NCBI GenBank assembly: GCA_963810815.1
Contig: CAWEPB010000014.1
Span: forward strand, 62,001-126,000
Source of the DNA: CAVQWT01 sp963810815
GTDB lineage: Bacteria > Pseudomonadota > Gammaproteobacteria > Burkholderiales > Casimicrobiaceae
Reading direction: 5' to 3'
DNA: 64,000 bases
Program-made: the position numbers and the translations under genes
The notes under the pieces: generated by a model
Database searches by the model: none
Told to the model about the DNA's origin: nothing
The model's input: only the letters and a program-made list of their open reading frames with translations
Shown: positions 48,988 to 58,337 of the stretch, one piece after another
Numbering within the stretch: the first letter of the stretch is position 1
Layout: the number at the start of each line of letters is the position of its first letter

Positions 48988-49834
48988 GATCGAAGCCCTC
49001 CACATCTACCCCGTCAAGAGCGCCCGGGGCATCGACCTGGACGAGGCGCGGGTCGAGGTCCGCGGCCTCGTCGCCACGGACGCCAGCGGCCGGACGGTCG
49101 GCGGCGACCGCGAGTGGATGGTCGTCGACCGGGCCGGCCGTTTCGTCACGCAGCGGGAAGCGCCGCGTCTGGCGCTGGTCGGCATCGGCACCGGTGCGGA
49201 CGGCATCGTGCTGTCGGTCCCGCAGCTCGGGGCGGTGACGGTCGCCGTGCAGTCCGCAGGGCCGCCGCGAGACGTCCAGGTGTGGGAAAGCCGGGTTCCG
49301 GCGCACGACGCCGGCGACGGGGCGGCGGTGCTGCTTTCGGCCTGGCTCGGGCGCGACGTGCGGCTCGTCCGGTTCGACGACGCGCACCGCCGCTGGTGCA
49401 ATCCGGCCTTCGCCGGCGATATCGGCGCGCACACGGCCTTCGCCGACGGCTACCCGCTGCTGGTCATCGGTCGTGCGTCGCTCGACGAGCTGAATGCACG
49501 GCTGGCGGTCCGGGGACACCCGGCGCTCCCGATGAACCGCTTCCGGCCGAACCTCGTCATCGCGGGATTGCCGCCGCACGACGAGGACCACCTGACTGCC
49601 ATCGTGTGCGGCGACGTCGTCATCAGGCCGGTCAAGCCCTGCGTTCGCTGTCAGATCACCACCACCGACCAGGACAGCGCCGCGGTCGGCACGGAACCGC
49701 TGGCGACGCTCGCCGGCTACCGGATGAGCGAACGCTTCGGCGGCGTCACCTTCGGCATGAACGCCGTCGTCGCGTCGGGCGCCGGGTCCCGGGTCGGAGT
49801 CGGCGCGCCCGTCAGCGTCGAATACGCGTTCTGA
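48959..49834 (+). CDS. MOSC-domain protein (YcbX-like)
   Basis: A 291-residue protein with an N-terminal MOSC beta-barrel (EALHIYPVKSARGIDLDEA) and the MOSC domain (about 130-280). The C-terminal half has NRFRPNLVIAGLPPHDEDHL and the conserved Cys in RPVKPCVRCQITTTDQDS, the molybdenum-cofactor ligand in YcbX and mARC, which reduce N-hydroxylated compounds. No [2Fe-2S] ferredoxin domain follows, so electrons must come from a separate partner. The true start could be any of three ATGs in a 9-bp repeat (48959, 48968, 48977); the core begins at RIEALHIYP. Confidence 0.88.
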   Translation: MTPMTPMTPRIEALHIYPVKSARGIDLDEARVEVRGLVATDASGRTVGGDREWMVVDRAGRFVTQREAPRLALVGIGTGADGIVLSVPQLGAVTVAVQSAGPPRDVQVWESRVPAHDAGDGAAVLLSAWLGRDVRLVRFDDAHRRWCNPAFAGDIGAHTAFADGYPLLVIGRASLDELNARLAVRGHPALPMNRFRPNLVIAGLPPHDEDHLTAIVCGDVVIRPVKPCVRCQITTTDQDSAAVGTEPLATLAGYRMSERFGGVTFGMNAVVASGAGSRVGVGAPVSVEYAF

Positions 49835-49886
49835 CCGGCGCCGGACCGGGTCCGGGGCGCCGGTGCCCGCGAAGGCCCTGCGGCGG

Positions 49887-51848
49887 TCAGCCGTTGGGCG
49901 AGCACAGGATCACGGCGTCGTCGCCGTAACCCTCCGGGATCCAACGCACGGGATCATCCCGCAGCTTGTCGCGCACCGTCACCTCGGACGTGTAGCGGTG
50001 GTTGGTCCGCAGGGTGTTGAAGAATCGCCACACCGGCCGCGTCCCCGCGGGGCAGGCGCCGTTCACCTTGTTCGGCAGCGGCATGTAGAACACGTTCGCA
50101 CTCTCGTAGATCCACGAGGCGCCGAATTTCTTCAGCACGTCCGCGCATTCGGTCGGATCGCCCGAATAGAAATGCGAGTCCCCGACCTCGGGGCGCAGAT
50201 AGAAGCGGCAGACCGGGTTGACCGGCTCGGGTGCCTGCGCGGCGCTGCTGTAGCCGAGGAAACGCAGTCCCGTGCGCACCCAGCCCTTCAGCACGCCGGT
50301 GTCGAGGAGCTCTATCTCGTGGGCGCTGGCGGTGATGAAATAGTGGTCGAGCGTCGCGTTGTAGAACTCGACGACGGGTGCGTAGCCGTTCGGATTCGCC
50401 GCATCGGGGGCGAGGTACTCGCGCAGCAGCGGCAGCGCGACGTCGAGGCGCGAGTAGTAGTCGGTCGCGTCCGGCAGGACGCAGCTGGAGTCGCCACCCG
50501 TCAGTCCGCCGCGCAGTTCGTAAAAGCCCCCGGCGTCGAGGAACGTGAACAGGCCCGCGCCGCTCGAGCCGCCTTCGGTGACGCCCTGGCTCCACTGCAT
50601 CGACAGGAAGCTGGAGCCGTCGGAGAAGAACTCGTAGCCCGGGGTCGTCCCCTGCGACCACTTCTTGAGATCGCCCATCGGATGGTGAATGCTGGTTCCG
50701 ACTGCGAGCGCCGGCACGGGCTCGGCGCGCCACGCGGAGTAGAACGCGCCCGCCGGCGGCATGTCGTTGAGGCGCAGCAGCGCGAAGTCCCAATCGTCGC
50801 TGCGGGCGAGCAGCTTCGCGCCGCCGGCGATCTGCGCGAACGGCGGCGTCTGGAGGCTGCGGCACGCGACGGCGTCGAAAAACCAGAACGTCGTCAGCGT
50901 CGACGCCGCATAGGCCGAATCGATGCAGTGGTTTGCCGCGAAGAAATTCGGCGTGAACGAGGTCTGCGAATCGTTGAGCAGCGTGCCGGTGCAGAGGTAG
51001 CTGTAGCCATCGCCGACGGTGAAGACCATCTTCGCGACCGCGCGCGCGGTGTCGAGCACCGCGGTCGAGGGATTCGCGATGCAGGCGACGTCGATCTCGC
51101 AGGCGCCGGCGTCGCCGATTTCCGAGGCGGCCTTCGGGTCGATCCGCCTCGCGCCGGCCCCGTCGACCGCCAGATGCGAGACCCGGGCGATGGTTACGGT
51201 GACGCTGGCGGGGTCGACCGCCGCCGGCGCGAAGACCTCGACGACGGCGACCGCACCGTCGAGCACCGGCGACCACCAGAGAGCCACACCGGCAGCAGTA
51301 CCGGGCGCAGCGGCGACCAGCGCGGAAACGTCGTACGGGCCGAACACCGGCGCGTCGGCAGCGGATCCGCGGACCCGCACCGCGACGCCGACGGGCGCGT
51401 CCACCGCCAGCGCCACGCGCAGCGCCGCCGCGCCTTCGGACCGGACCTCGATGCGTGCGGCGCGGCCGCCGTCGACGGCGACCCAATCGAGCGTCGAACC
51501 CGCGACCGAGCGGGCGCCGGAAGGCACCGCGCGGCCGTAGCCGATCGCGAGCGGCCGCGCCTTGGCCCCACCCTTCCGGGCGGCGGCACCCGCGGTCGCG
51601 GGAACGTCGAGGCGTCCGGCATTGGCCGACTTGAGTGCCCCGCGTTCCGCCGCGGACACCGCCGGCAGCACGATGGCGCGCGCCGGCGCATCGGGAGCGA
51701 GCAGCCGCGGCACGACCGCAGCCTTGAGCGCCCGCGGCGGGGGATCGTAACGCGCCGGACCCACGGCGACCACGCCTGCAGCCAGACTGGCGCCGGCCAT
51801 GGCGAAAGCGCAGGCAGCGACAGCGACACGAAGATACGGCAACGGCAT
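49887..51848 (-). CDS. Secreted trypsin-like serine protease with C-terminal DUF5648 domain
   Basis: A 653-residue exported protein with a signal peptide (about 1-23). A beta-rich pro-region lies about 30-230. The S1 catalytic domain has His in FFAANHCIDS, Asp in DDWDFALLRLND and Ser in VTEGGSSGAGLF, with Cys pairs CEIDVACIANP and YLCTGTLL as in lysyl-endopeptidase-like proteases. From about 500 on is a DUF5648-type domain (EFYNATLDHYFITASAHEIE), a module found at the C-terminus of many secreted hydrolases. The start ATG 51848 has an AAGGAG site 7 nt upstream. It follows no operon partner. The specificity cannot be read. Confidence 0.87.
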   Translation of the reverse strand: MPLPYLRVAVAACAFAMAGASLAAGVVAVGPARYDPPPRALKAAVVPRLLAPDAPARAIVLPAVSAAERGALKSANAGRLDVPATAGAAARKGGAKARPLAIGYGRAVPSGARSVAGSTLDWVAVDGGRAARIEVRSEGAAALRVALAVDAPVGVAVRVRGSAADAPVFGPYDVSALVAAAPGTAAGVALWWSPVLDGAVAVVEVFAPAAVDPASVTVTIARVSHLAVDGAGARRIDPKAASEIGDAGACEIDVACIANPSTAVLDTARAVAKMVFTVGDGYSYLCTGTLLNDSQTSFTPNFFAANHCIDSAYAASTLTTFWFFDAVACRSLQTPPFAQIAGGAKLLARSDDWDFALLRLNDMPPAGAFYSAWRAEPVPALAVGTSIHHPMGDLKKWSQGTTPGYEFFSDGSSFLSMQWSQGVTEGGSSGAGLFTFLDAGGFYELRGGLTGGDSSCVLPDATDYYSRLDVALPLLREYLAPDAANPNGYAPVVEFYNATLDHYFITASAHEIELLDTGVLKGWVRTGLRFLGYSSAAQAPEPVNPVCRFYLRPEVGDSHFYSGDPTECADVLKKFGASWIYESANVFYMPLPNKVNGACPAGTRPVWRFFNTLRTNHRYTSEVTVRDKLRDDPVRWIPEGYGDDAVILCSPNG

Positions 51849-52000
51849 GCAGGTACTCCTTGGGGCGGGGGCGGGGACGTGGAGGATACGGCAACGGGCA
51901 GCGGGCATCGGTACGCTGGCGAACATTCGATCAACGCGGCAGGGGGTGGTTCCGCTGACAGCGCCGCCATGGACGAACCAGCCCGCGGCCGGCGCTCGCT

Positions 52001-52873
52001 TCATCCGGGATCCGCCGGGGCCGCGACGCACGCGGCGAGCGCATCGCGCCAGGGCGGCAGCGAGAAGCCGAAGGTCCGCTCGAACTTCGCCGTCGCCAGA
52101 ACGCCGAAGGCCGGACGGCGCGCCGGCAGCGGATACTCGGCGGTCGTGATCGGGACCACGCGCGGAACAGCCACGTCGCCGACGATCGCGCGGGCGAAGT
52201 CGAACCAGGTCGCCTGGCCCGTCGACGAAAGGTGATAGAGCCCGGCGCGCCCGGCCAGCTCGGGCAGCCCCCGGGCGACGATACGCGCGGTGGCGAGGGC
52301 AAGCTCGCGGCACCAGTTGGGCACTCCGGTCTGGTCGGCGACGATGCGCAGTTCGTCGCGCGTCGCCGCAAGCCGCCGTATGGTGAGCAGGAAGTTGCTG
52401 CCGCGCAATCCGTAGACCCAGCTGGTGCGCAGCGTCAGCGCGTGCGCACCGGCCGCGGCGACCGCCTGTTCGCCGGCGAGCTTCGACGCGCCGTACACGC
52501 CCAACGGGGCGACCGCGGCCTCCTCCGTGTACGGGGTGCGCGCCGCCCCGTCGAAGACGTAGTCGGTCGAGTAGTGGATCAGCACGGCGGACAGCCGCTT
52601 CGCCTCGGCGGCAAGGATGCCGGGCGCTGTCGCGTTGACTGCGTACGCGAGATCACGCTCGGTCTCGGCGCGGTCGACGGCGGTGTACGCGGCGGCGTTG
52701 ACGATGAGGTCGGGCTTCAGCGCGCGCACCGTCGCGACGATCGCGTCGGGGTCGGCGAGGTCGAGCGTCGCCCGGTCGACCGCCGTGACGTCGCCGAGCG
52801 CGCGCATCTGCGCGGCGAGTTCGGCGCCGACCTGCCCGTTGGCGCCGGTGACGAGGATTCTCGGTCGCGACAT
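52001..52873 (-). CDS. rmlD: dTDP-4-dehydrorhamnose reductase
   Basis: A 290-residue SDR-like enzyme giving dTDP-L-rhamnose, the last step of the pathway. The NAD(P) motif is ILVTGANGQVGAELA, the catalytic region HYSTDYVFDGAARTPYTEE and YGASKLAGEQAV with Tyr/Lys. It is the final gene of rmlB-rmlA-rmlC-rmlD, 10 nt after rmlC. The ATG at 52873 is used; an upstream frame overlaps rmlC. The 127-nt gap to the protease start shows no clear signal. Confidence 0.96.
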   Translation of the reverse strand: MSRPRILVTGANGQVGAELAAQMRALGDVTAVDRATLDLADPDAIVATVRALKPDLIVNAAAYTAVDRAETERDLAYAVNATAPGILAAEAKRLSAVLIHYSTDYVFDGAARTPYTEEAAVAPLGVYGASKLAGEQAVAAAGAHALTLRTSWVYGLRGSNFLLTIRRLAATRDELRIVADQTGVPNWCRELALATARIVARGLPELAGRAGLYHLSSTGQATWFDFARAIVGDVAVPRVVPITTAEYPLPARRPAFGVLATAKFERTFGFSLPPWRDALAACVAAPADPG

Positions 52874-52883
52874 CCGGACGCGA

Positions 52884-53426
52884 TCAGCCGTAGGTCTCGG
52901 TCGCGGCGAGCGGCTTGCCCGCGGCGTCCTTGGGTGCCAGCGTCGGCGCACCGTCGTACGGCCACGCGATGCCGACCTCGGGGTCGTTCCAGAGCAGCGT
53001 CCGCTCGTGCTCGGGGTACCAGTAATCGGTCGTCTTGTAGAGGAAATCCGCGCTGTCGGACAGGACGACGAAGCCGTGGGCGAAACCGGGCGGGACCCAG
53101 AACATCCGCCTGTTGTCCGCGGACAGGGTCACGCCGACCCAGCGGCCGAACGTGGGGGAGCGGCGGCGCAGGTCGACCGCGACGTCGAAGACCTCGCCGG
53201 CGACGACACGCACCAGCTTGCCCTGCGGCCGTTCGATCTGATAGTGGAGCCCCCGCAGCACGCCGCGTCCGGACCGCGAGTGGTTGTCCTGCACGAAGTC
53301 GACGTCGATGCCCGCCGCGGCGAGCGCGCGCCGGTTCCAGCTCTCGAAGAAGAACCCGCGCGAGTCGCCGAAGACCTTCGGCTCGACCAGCTTCACGTCG
53401 GGGATGGCCGTCGGCGTGACGATCAT
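52884..53426 (-). CDS. rmlC: dTDP-4-dehydrorhamnose 3,5-epimerase
   Basis: A 180-residue cupin epimerase. The N-terminal KVFGDSRGFFFESWNRRAL and the catalytic His in VLRGLHYQIERPQGKLVRVV are typical, with WVPPGFAHGFVVLSDSADFL forming the cupin core. The ATG at 53426 overlaps the rmlA stop by 4 nt (ATGA), so the two are coupled. Confidence 0.96.
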   Translation of the reverse strand: MIVTPTAIPDVKLVEPKVFGDSRGFFFESWNRRALAAAGIDVDFVQDNHSRSGRGVLRGLHYQIERPQGKLVRVVAGEVFDVAVDLRRRSPTFGRWVGVTLSADNRRMFWVPPGFAHGFVVLSDSADFLYKTTDYWYPEHERTLLWNDPEVGIAWPYDGAPTLAPKDAAGKPLAATETYG

Positions 53427-54307
53427 CGGACGGCGGGCTCGCGCAGCAGCGCGAGCAGGTACTGGCCGTAGGCGTTCTTCGCCATCGCCTGGCCCAGACG
53501 CTCGACTCCGGCGGCATCGATCCAGCCCTGCCGGTACGCGATCTCCTCGGGGCAGGCGATCTTGAGGCCCTGCCGCCGCTCGATGGTCTCGATGTACTGC
53601 GACGCCTCGAGCAGCGACTCGTGCGTGCCGGTGTCCAGCCAGGCCATGCCGCGGCCCATCACCTCGCAGGCGAGTTCGCCCCAGTCGAGGTACTGCCGGT
53701 TGACGTCGGTGATCTCGAGCTCGCCGCGCGCGGACGGCTCGAGCGCCGCCGCGACGTCGGCCACCCGATCGTCGTAGAAATAGAGTCCGGTGACCGCGTA
53801 GCGCGACTTCGGGAGCTTCGGCTTTTCCTCGAGGCTGACGACCCGCCCGGTCGAGTCGAACTCGGCCACGCCGTAGCGCTCCGGGTCGGCGACCGGGTAG
53901 GCGAAGACCGTCGCCCCCGCCTCGCGGGCGCTGGCGCGGGCGAGCTGGGCCTGCAGGTCGTGGCCGTAGAAGATGTTGTCGCCGAGGACCAGTGCCGACG
54001 GGCCGCCGGCGACGAACCCGCGGCCGATGATGAACGCCTGGGCCAGTCCGTCCGGCGACGGCTGCACGGCGTAGGAGAGGTTCAGCCCCCACTTGGACCC
54101 GTCGCCCAGGAGCTCGCTGAACCGCGGCGTGTCCTGCGGCGTGGAGATCAGCAGGATGTCGCGGATCCCGGCCAGCATCAGCGTCGTCAGCGGGTAATAG
54201 ATCATCGGCTTGTCGTACACCGGCAGCAGCTGCTTGGAGACGACCTGCGTCACCGGGTAGAGCCGGGTGCCGGAGCCGCCGGCGAGGATGATGCCCTTGC
54301 GCGCCAT
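53423..54307 (-). CDS. rmlA: Glucose-1-phosphate thymidylyltransferase
   Basis: A 294-residue enzyme making dTDP-glucose from dTTP and glucose-1-phosphate. The nucleotide-binding signature is GIILAGGSGTRLYPVT, followed by KQLLPVYDKPMIYYPL; the metal-binding Asp is in ALVLGDNIFYGHDL, and LDTGTHESLLEASQYI binds the allosteric site. The standard length is about 290. Start ATG 54307 is 11 nt after the rmlB stop. Confidence 0.97.
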   Translation of the reverse strand: MARKGIILAGGSGTRLYPVTQVVSKQLLPVYDKPMIYYPLTTLMLAGIRDILLISTPQDTPRFSELLGDGSKWGLNLSYAVQPSPDGLAQAFIIGRGFVAGGPSALVLGDNIFYGHDLQAQLARASAREAGATVFAYPVADPERYGVAEFDSTGRVVSLEEKPKLPKSRYAVTGLYFYDDRVADVAAALEPSARGELEITDVNRQYLDWGELACEVMGRGMAWLDTGTHESLLEASQYIETIERRQGLKIACPEEIAYRQGWIDAAGVERLGQAMAKNAYGQYLLALLREPAVR

Positions 54308-54318
54308 GTCCGCTCCGT

Positions 54319-55383
54319 TCAGGCCGCGGCGCGCGCGCCGGCGTAGTTGAGGTCGATCCAGCGCTGGTATTCGCCGGACGTCACGGCGGCGAGCCAGGCC
54401 CCGTTGTCGAGGTACCAGCGAATCGTCTGCGCGAGCCCCGTCGCGAACGTCTCGGCCGGCGTCCAGCCGATCTCGGAGCGGATCTTCGTCGGGTCGATCG
54501 CGTAGCGGCGGTCGTGGCCGGGCCGGTCCTGGACGAAGGCGATCTGGCTCGCGTAGTCGCGGCCGGGTGCCATCTCGCCGAGCAGGCGGCACAGCGTGCG
54601 GACGACGTCGAGGTTCTTCATCTCGGCGTTGCCGCCGATGTTGTAGGTTTCGCCGGGCCGTCCGCGCGCAAGCACCGCACGGATCGCCGCGCAGTGGTCG
54701 CCGACGTAGAGCCAGTCGCGGACCTGCTGACCGTCGCCGTACACCGGCAGCGGCTTGCCGGCCAGCGCGTTGGTGATCATCAGCGGGATCAGTTTCTCGG
54801 GAAACTGCCGCGGTCCGTAGTTGTTCGAGCAGTTGGTCGTCAGCGTCGGCAGGCCGTAGGTGTGGTGCCACGCGCGGACGAAATGGTCGGACGCAGCCTT
54901 CGACGCCGAGTACGGGCTGTTCGGCGCGTACGGGGTCGCCTCGCTGAACGCGGGGTCGTCGGGCCGGAGCGTCCCGTAGACCTCGTCGGTCGACACGTGG
55001 AGGAAGCGGAACGCCGCCTTCTCGGCATCGGGCAGCGCCGCCCAGTATTCGCGCGTCGCGTCGAGCAGCGTGAACGTGCCGACCACGTTGGTGGCGACGA
55101 ACGCCGCGGGACCGTGGATCGAGCGGTCGACGTGGCTCTCGGCGGCAAAATGGACGATCGCGCGCGGCCGGTGCTGCGCCAGCAGCGCGGCCACCTGGGC
55201 CCGGTCGCCGATGTCGCCGCGCACGAAGACGTGCCGCGGGTCGTCCTTCAGTGCCGCGAGATTGCCGAGGTTCCCCGCGTAGGTCAGGAGGTCGAGATTG
55301 ACGACCGGTTCGCCGGTGGCGGCGATCCAGTCGAGAACGAAATTCGCGCCGATGAAGCCGGCGCCGCCGGTCACGAGAATCAT
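54319..55383 (-). CDS. rmlB: dTDP-glucose 4,6-dehydratase
   Basis: A 354-residue NAD-dependent extended SDR. The nucleotide motif is ILVTGGAGFIGANFVLDW; the catalytic triad region is STDEVYGTL (Thr, Asp, Glu) and PYSASKAASDHFVRAW (Tyr, Lys). It makes dTDP-4-keto-6-deoxyglucose, feeding rmlC/rmlD. First gene of the rhamnose operon. About 104 nt separate it from the sugar epimerase upstream in the same direction. Confidence 0.96.
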   Translation of the reverse strand: MILVTGGAGFIGANFVLDWIAATGEPVVNLDLLTYAGNLGNLAALKDDPRHVFVRGDIGDRAQVAALLAQHRPRAIVHFAAESHVDRSIHGPAAFVATNVVGTFTLLDATREYWAALPDAEKAAFRFLHVSTDEVYGTLRPDDPAFSEATPYAPNSPYSASKAASDHFVRAWHHTYGLPTLTTNCSNNYGPRQFPEKLIPLMITNALAGKPLPVYGDGQQVRDWLYVGDHCAAIRAVLARGRPGETYNIGGNAEMKNLDVVRTLCRLLGEMAPGRDYASQIAFVQDRPGHDRRYAIDPTKIRSEIGWTPAETFATGLAQTIRWYLDNGAWLAAVTSGEYQRWIDLNYAGARAAA

Positions 55384-55487
55384 GGGGGGCTCCGTGCACC
55401 GCCGGCCGCCGGGCGGCGGCAGCGCGCAAACCTGTTGATTTTACCACTCCCCGCCGGGGCGCCCGGGCGGGCGGCACGGTCCCGGAG

Positions 55488-56492
55488 TCAGGCGCGGTGG
55501 TAGTCCCGGTACCAGGCGACGAAGCGCTCGAGGCCGACTGCCAGCGGCGTCGACGGCGCGAATCCGGTCAGCGCGCGCAGCCGGTCGATCGACGCGTAGG
55601 TCTCCGGCACGTCGCCCGACTGCATCGGCAGGTACTCGCGCCGCGCCGCGCGCCCGAGCAGCCGCTCCAGCGTCGCGATGAAGTCGGTGAGCTCGACTGC
55701 TTCGTGGTTGCCGATGTTGTAGATCGCGTAGGGGGCGCCGGCCGCGGGCGCCGGCGGGCGTTCGAGCACGCGGACCACGCCTTCGACGATGTCGTCGACA
55801 TAGGTGAAGTCGCGGCGCATCCGGCCCTGATTGAACACCTTGATCGCCTCGCCGGCGAGGATCGCCCGCGTGAACAGCATCGGCGCCATGTCGGGCCGTC
55901 CCCACGGCCCGTAGACGGTGAAGAAGCGCAGGCCGGTCGTCGGCAGCCGGTACAGGTGACTGTAGCTGTGCGCCATCAGCTCGTCGGCCTTCTTGGTCGC
56001 CGCGTACAGGCTGACCGGGTGGTCGACGCTCTGGTCCTCCGAGAACGGCAGCGTGTGGTTGGCTCCGTAGACACTCGAACTCGACGCGTAGACGAGGTGG
56101 CCGATCGTGCCGTGGCGGCAGCCCTCGAGCACGTGGCCGAACGCCGTGACGTTGTTCCGGAGGTACGCGGCCGGGTTCTCCAGCGAATAGCGCACGCCCG
56201 GCTGCGCAGCGAGATGGACGACGGCGCCGAACCCACCGCCGGCGAACAGTGCGGCGGTCGCGTCGGCGTCGGCGAGGTCGACCCGGGCGAAGGAGAACCC
56301 CGCACGCCCGTCGAGCCGCGCGAGCCGCGCCCGTTTCAGCGCGACGTCGTAGTACGGGTCGAAATTGTCGACGCCGGTGACGACGACCCCCGCGTCGAGC
56401 AACCGCGCACAGACGTGCATGCCGATGAAGCCGGCCGCTCCCGTGACGAGGACCGGTCCCGCCGGCGGTCGTGCCGGTGTCGCAGGCGTCAT
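55488..56492 (-). CDS. UDP-glucuronate 4-epimerase-like NAD-dependent epimerase
   Basis: A 334-residue extended SDR with VLVTGAAGFIGMHVCARLLD at the N-terminus, the nucleotide loop VDNFDPYYDVALKRARLARL, the YASSSSVYGANHTLPFSE catalytic Ser and SLYAATKKADELMAHSYSHL with Tyr/Lys. The DPYYD stretch is common in UDP-glucuronate (or UDP-galacturonate) 4-epimerases of capsule clusters; GDP-mannose dehydratase is excluded by length. It sits between rmlB and a glycosyltransferase gene, overlapping the latter's stop by 4 nt. Substrate is inferred. Confidence 0.86.
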   Translation of the reverse strand: MTPATPARPPAGPVLVTGAAGFIGMHVCARLLDAGVVVTGVDNFDPYYDVALKRARLARLDGRAGFSFARVDLADADATAALFAGGGFGAVVHLAAQPGVRYSLENPAAYLRNNVTAFGHVLEGCRHGTIGHLVYASSSSVYGANHTLPFSEDQSVDHPVSLYAATKKADELMAHSYSHLYRLPTTGLRFFTVYGPWGRPDMAPMLFTRAILAGEAIKVFNQGRMRRDFTYVDDIVEGVVRVLERPPAPAAGAPYAIYNIGNHEAVELTDFIATLERLLGRAARREYLPMQSGDVPETYASIDRLRALTGFAPSTPLAVGLERFVAWYRDYHRA

Positions 56493-57256
56493 TGCGGCTC
56501 GCCCTGCGCCAGCGCCCGCAGCTTCGCGTACTTCATGAAGCTCGCGAAGCTGCCGATCGCGATGTGAACGAGCCCGGCGACGCCGTCGAGGCAGCCGAGC
56601 TTCAGGAGGTAGAAGCGGACGAATCGCGCGACCGGCGAGGCGACGAGCCGCAGCGCGCCGGCACGCTCGCCGCGGGCGTGCATCGCCTCGGCCTGCAGCG
56701 TCGTGTAGCGGTTCTGCTTGGCCCAGTACGCGTCGATCGACTCGGCGGAGGCGTGGAGCAGGTCGCCGCGGATCCGCGCCACGGGCCCGGCGGCGACGAC
56801 GTGCTCGTGCACCGGGTCGTCGGTCCAGCGCGCGCGGCGGCGGTCGAACAGCCGCAGGTTCCAGTCGGGGTAGCCCTCGCCGTGCGCCAGCCAGCGGCCG
56901 AGGAAGCGGTTGCGCCGCGCACAGGCGTAGCCGACGGCGGACGGCGCCCCGGTCGCGAACAGTGCGGCGATCGACGCGGCGAGTTCCGGCGTGACGCGCT
57001 CGTCGGCGTCGAGACAGAGCACCCAGTCGTGGGCCGCCGCGGCGACGGCGAAGTTCTTCTGCGGGCCGAAGCCCAGCCAGTCCCGGGTGATCACCCTTGC
57101 ACCCGAGCGGCGCGCGAGTTCCACGGTATCATCGCGGCTGCCCGAGTCGACGACGACGGTCTCGGCGGCGAAGCGCGCCGACGCGAGGCACTCGGGCAGC
57201 TGCGCGGCCGCGTCGCGCGTGATCACGCAAACACTCATCGGCAGGGGCGCTGTCAT
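56489..57256 (-). CDS. Family 2 glycosyltransferase (WaaE/KdtX-like, LPS core)
   Basis: A 255-residue GT-A fold enzyme. The N-terminal CVITRDAAAQLPECLAS and TVVVDSGSRDDTVELARR bind the nucleotide sugar, LCLDADERV is the DxD-type metal motif, and YPDWNLRLFDRRRARWTDDP with HEHVV is typical of the WaaE/KdtX subgroup that adds the first glucose to LPS heptose. A C-terminal hydrophobic stretch suggests membrane contact. ATG 57256 is used; MSVCVI at 57238 is a shorter alternative. It is divergent from waaC across 93 nt, so core assembly genes face away from each other. Confidence 0.87.
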   Translation of the reverse strand: MTAPLPMSVCVITRDAAAQLPECLASARFAAETVVVDSGSRDDTVELARRSGARVITRDWLGFGPQKNFAVAAAAHDWVLCLDADERVTPELAASIAALFATGAPSAVGYACARRNRFLGRWLAHGEGYPDWNLRLFDRRRARWTDDPVHEHVVAAGPVARIRGDLLHASAESIDAYWAKQNRYTTLQAEAMHARGERAGALRLVASPVARFVRFYLLKLGCLDGVAGLVHIAIGSFASFMKYAKLRALAQGEPQ

Positions 57257-57349
57257 GCGGTGGTCGATCGCGGGGCGAAGCGCCCCGTCCGGAACTGCAA
57301 TGCGCGCATTCTACGTGCTTTGGCCCCGCCGGCATCGTCCCCCCTCTCC

Positions 57350-58324
57350 ATGAACGCGGTCCTCGTCATCCGGCCCTCATCGCTCGGCGACGTCGTCCAC
57401 GCGCTCGCGCTCGTCGACGACGTCCGCCGCCACCGGCCGGAGCTCGCCGTCGACTGGGTCGCGGAAGAGGCCTTCGCGCCGCTGGTCGCGCTGCACCCGG
57501 GCGTGCGCCGGGTGATTCCGGTCGCGCTCCGCCGGTGGCGAAGGCGGCCGCTCGCGGCTTCCACCTGGCGCGAGTTCGGCGCGTTCCGCGACGAGCTGCG
57601 ACGGGAACGGTACGCGGCGATCGTCGACCTGCAGGAGCAGATCAAGGGCGCGATCCTGTCGCGCCTGGCGCGCGGGCCGCGGCACGGCCCCGACCGCGCG
57701 ACGTTGCGGGAGCCGCTGGCGACGCTGTTCCACCAGCACCAGCACCGCATCGGCCAGGGGCAGCATTTCGAGGACCGCTGCCGGCAGCTGACCGGCGCCG
57801 CGCTCGGGTACGCGCCGTCGGGACCGCCGCACTACGGCCTCGTCGCACCGCCGCCGCCGGCCGCGACACAGCCCGCGGGCCGGTACGTCACGCTGTTCCA
57901 CTCGACCAGCCGCGTCGACAAGCTCTGGCCCGAGGAGCGCTGGCGCGCGCTGGTCGCTGCGCTCGGCGGCGCCGGCTTCGCGGTGCTGCTGCCCTGGGGC
58001 AGCGACGACGAACGGGCGCGCAGCGAGCGGCTGGCGAAGGGCGCGCCGACGGCGATCGTCCCGCCGAGGCTGCCGCTGCCCGCGCTCGCCGGGCTGATCG
58101 CGCGCGCCGAGGGGACCATCGGCGTCGACACCGGCCTGGTGCACCTGGCCGCCGCGCTGGGCACGCCGACCGTCGCGCTGTTCATCGCCACCGATCCCGC
58201 GCAGGCCGGCGTCGCCCGCAGCGGGACGCACGCCCGGGACCTGGGCGGCGTCGGCATGACGCCGACCGTCGAGGCGGCGGCGGCGGCCTTCGCCGCCCTC
58301 CTCGCCGCCGCGCCGCGCCGCTGA
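57350..58324 (+). CDS. waaC: Lipopolysaccharide heptosyltransferase I
   Basis: A 324-residue GT9 enzyme that adds the first heptose to Kdo2-lipid A at the inner-membrane face. The N-terminal VLVIRPSSLGDVVHALALVD is diagnostic, with ADP-heptose-binding LFHSTSRVDKLWPEERWRAL and TIGVDTGLVHLAAALGTPTV in the second Rossmann domain. Start ATG 57350; the longer open frame to the left lies over the glycosyltransferase in antisense. It is 13 nt before waaA, so the two are co-transcribed. Confidence 0.94.
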   Translation: MNAVLVIRPSSLGDVVHALALVDDVRRHRPELAVDWVAEEAFAPLVALHPGVRRVIPVALRRWRRRPLAASTWREFGAFRDELRRERYAAIVDLQEQIKGAILSRLARGPRHGPDRATLREPLATLFHQHQHRIGQGQHFEDRCRQLTGAALGYAPSGPPHYGLVAPPPPAATQPAGRYVTLFHSTSRVDKLWPEERWRALVAALGGAGFAVLLPWGSDDERARSERLAKGAPTAIVPPRLPLPALAGLIARAEGTIGVDTGLVHLAAALGTPTVALFIATDPAQAGVARSGTHARDLGGVGMTPTVEAAAAAFAALLAAAPRR

Positions 58325-58337
58325 CGCCGGGCCGCCG

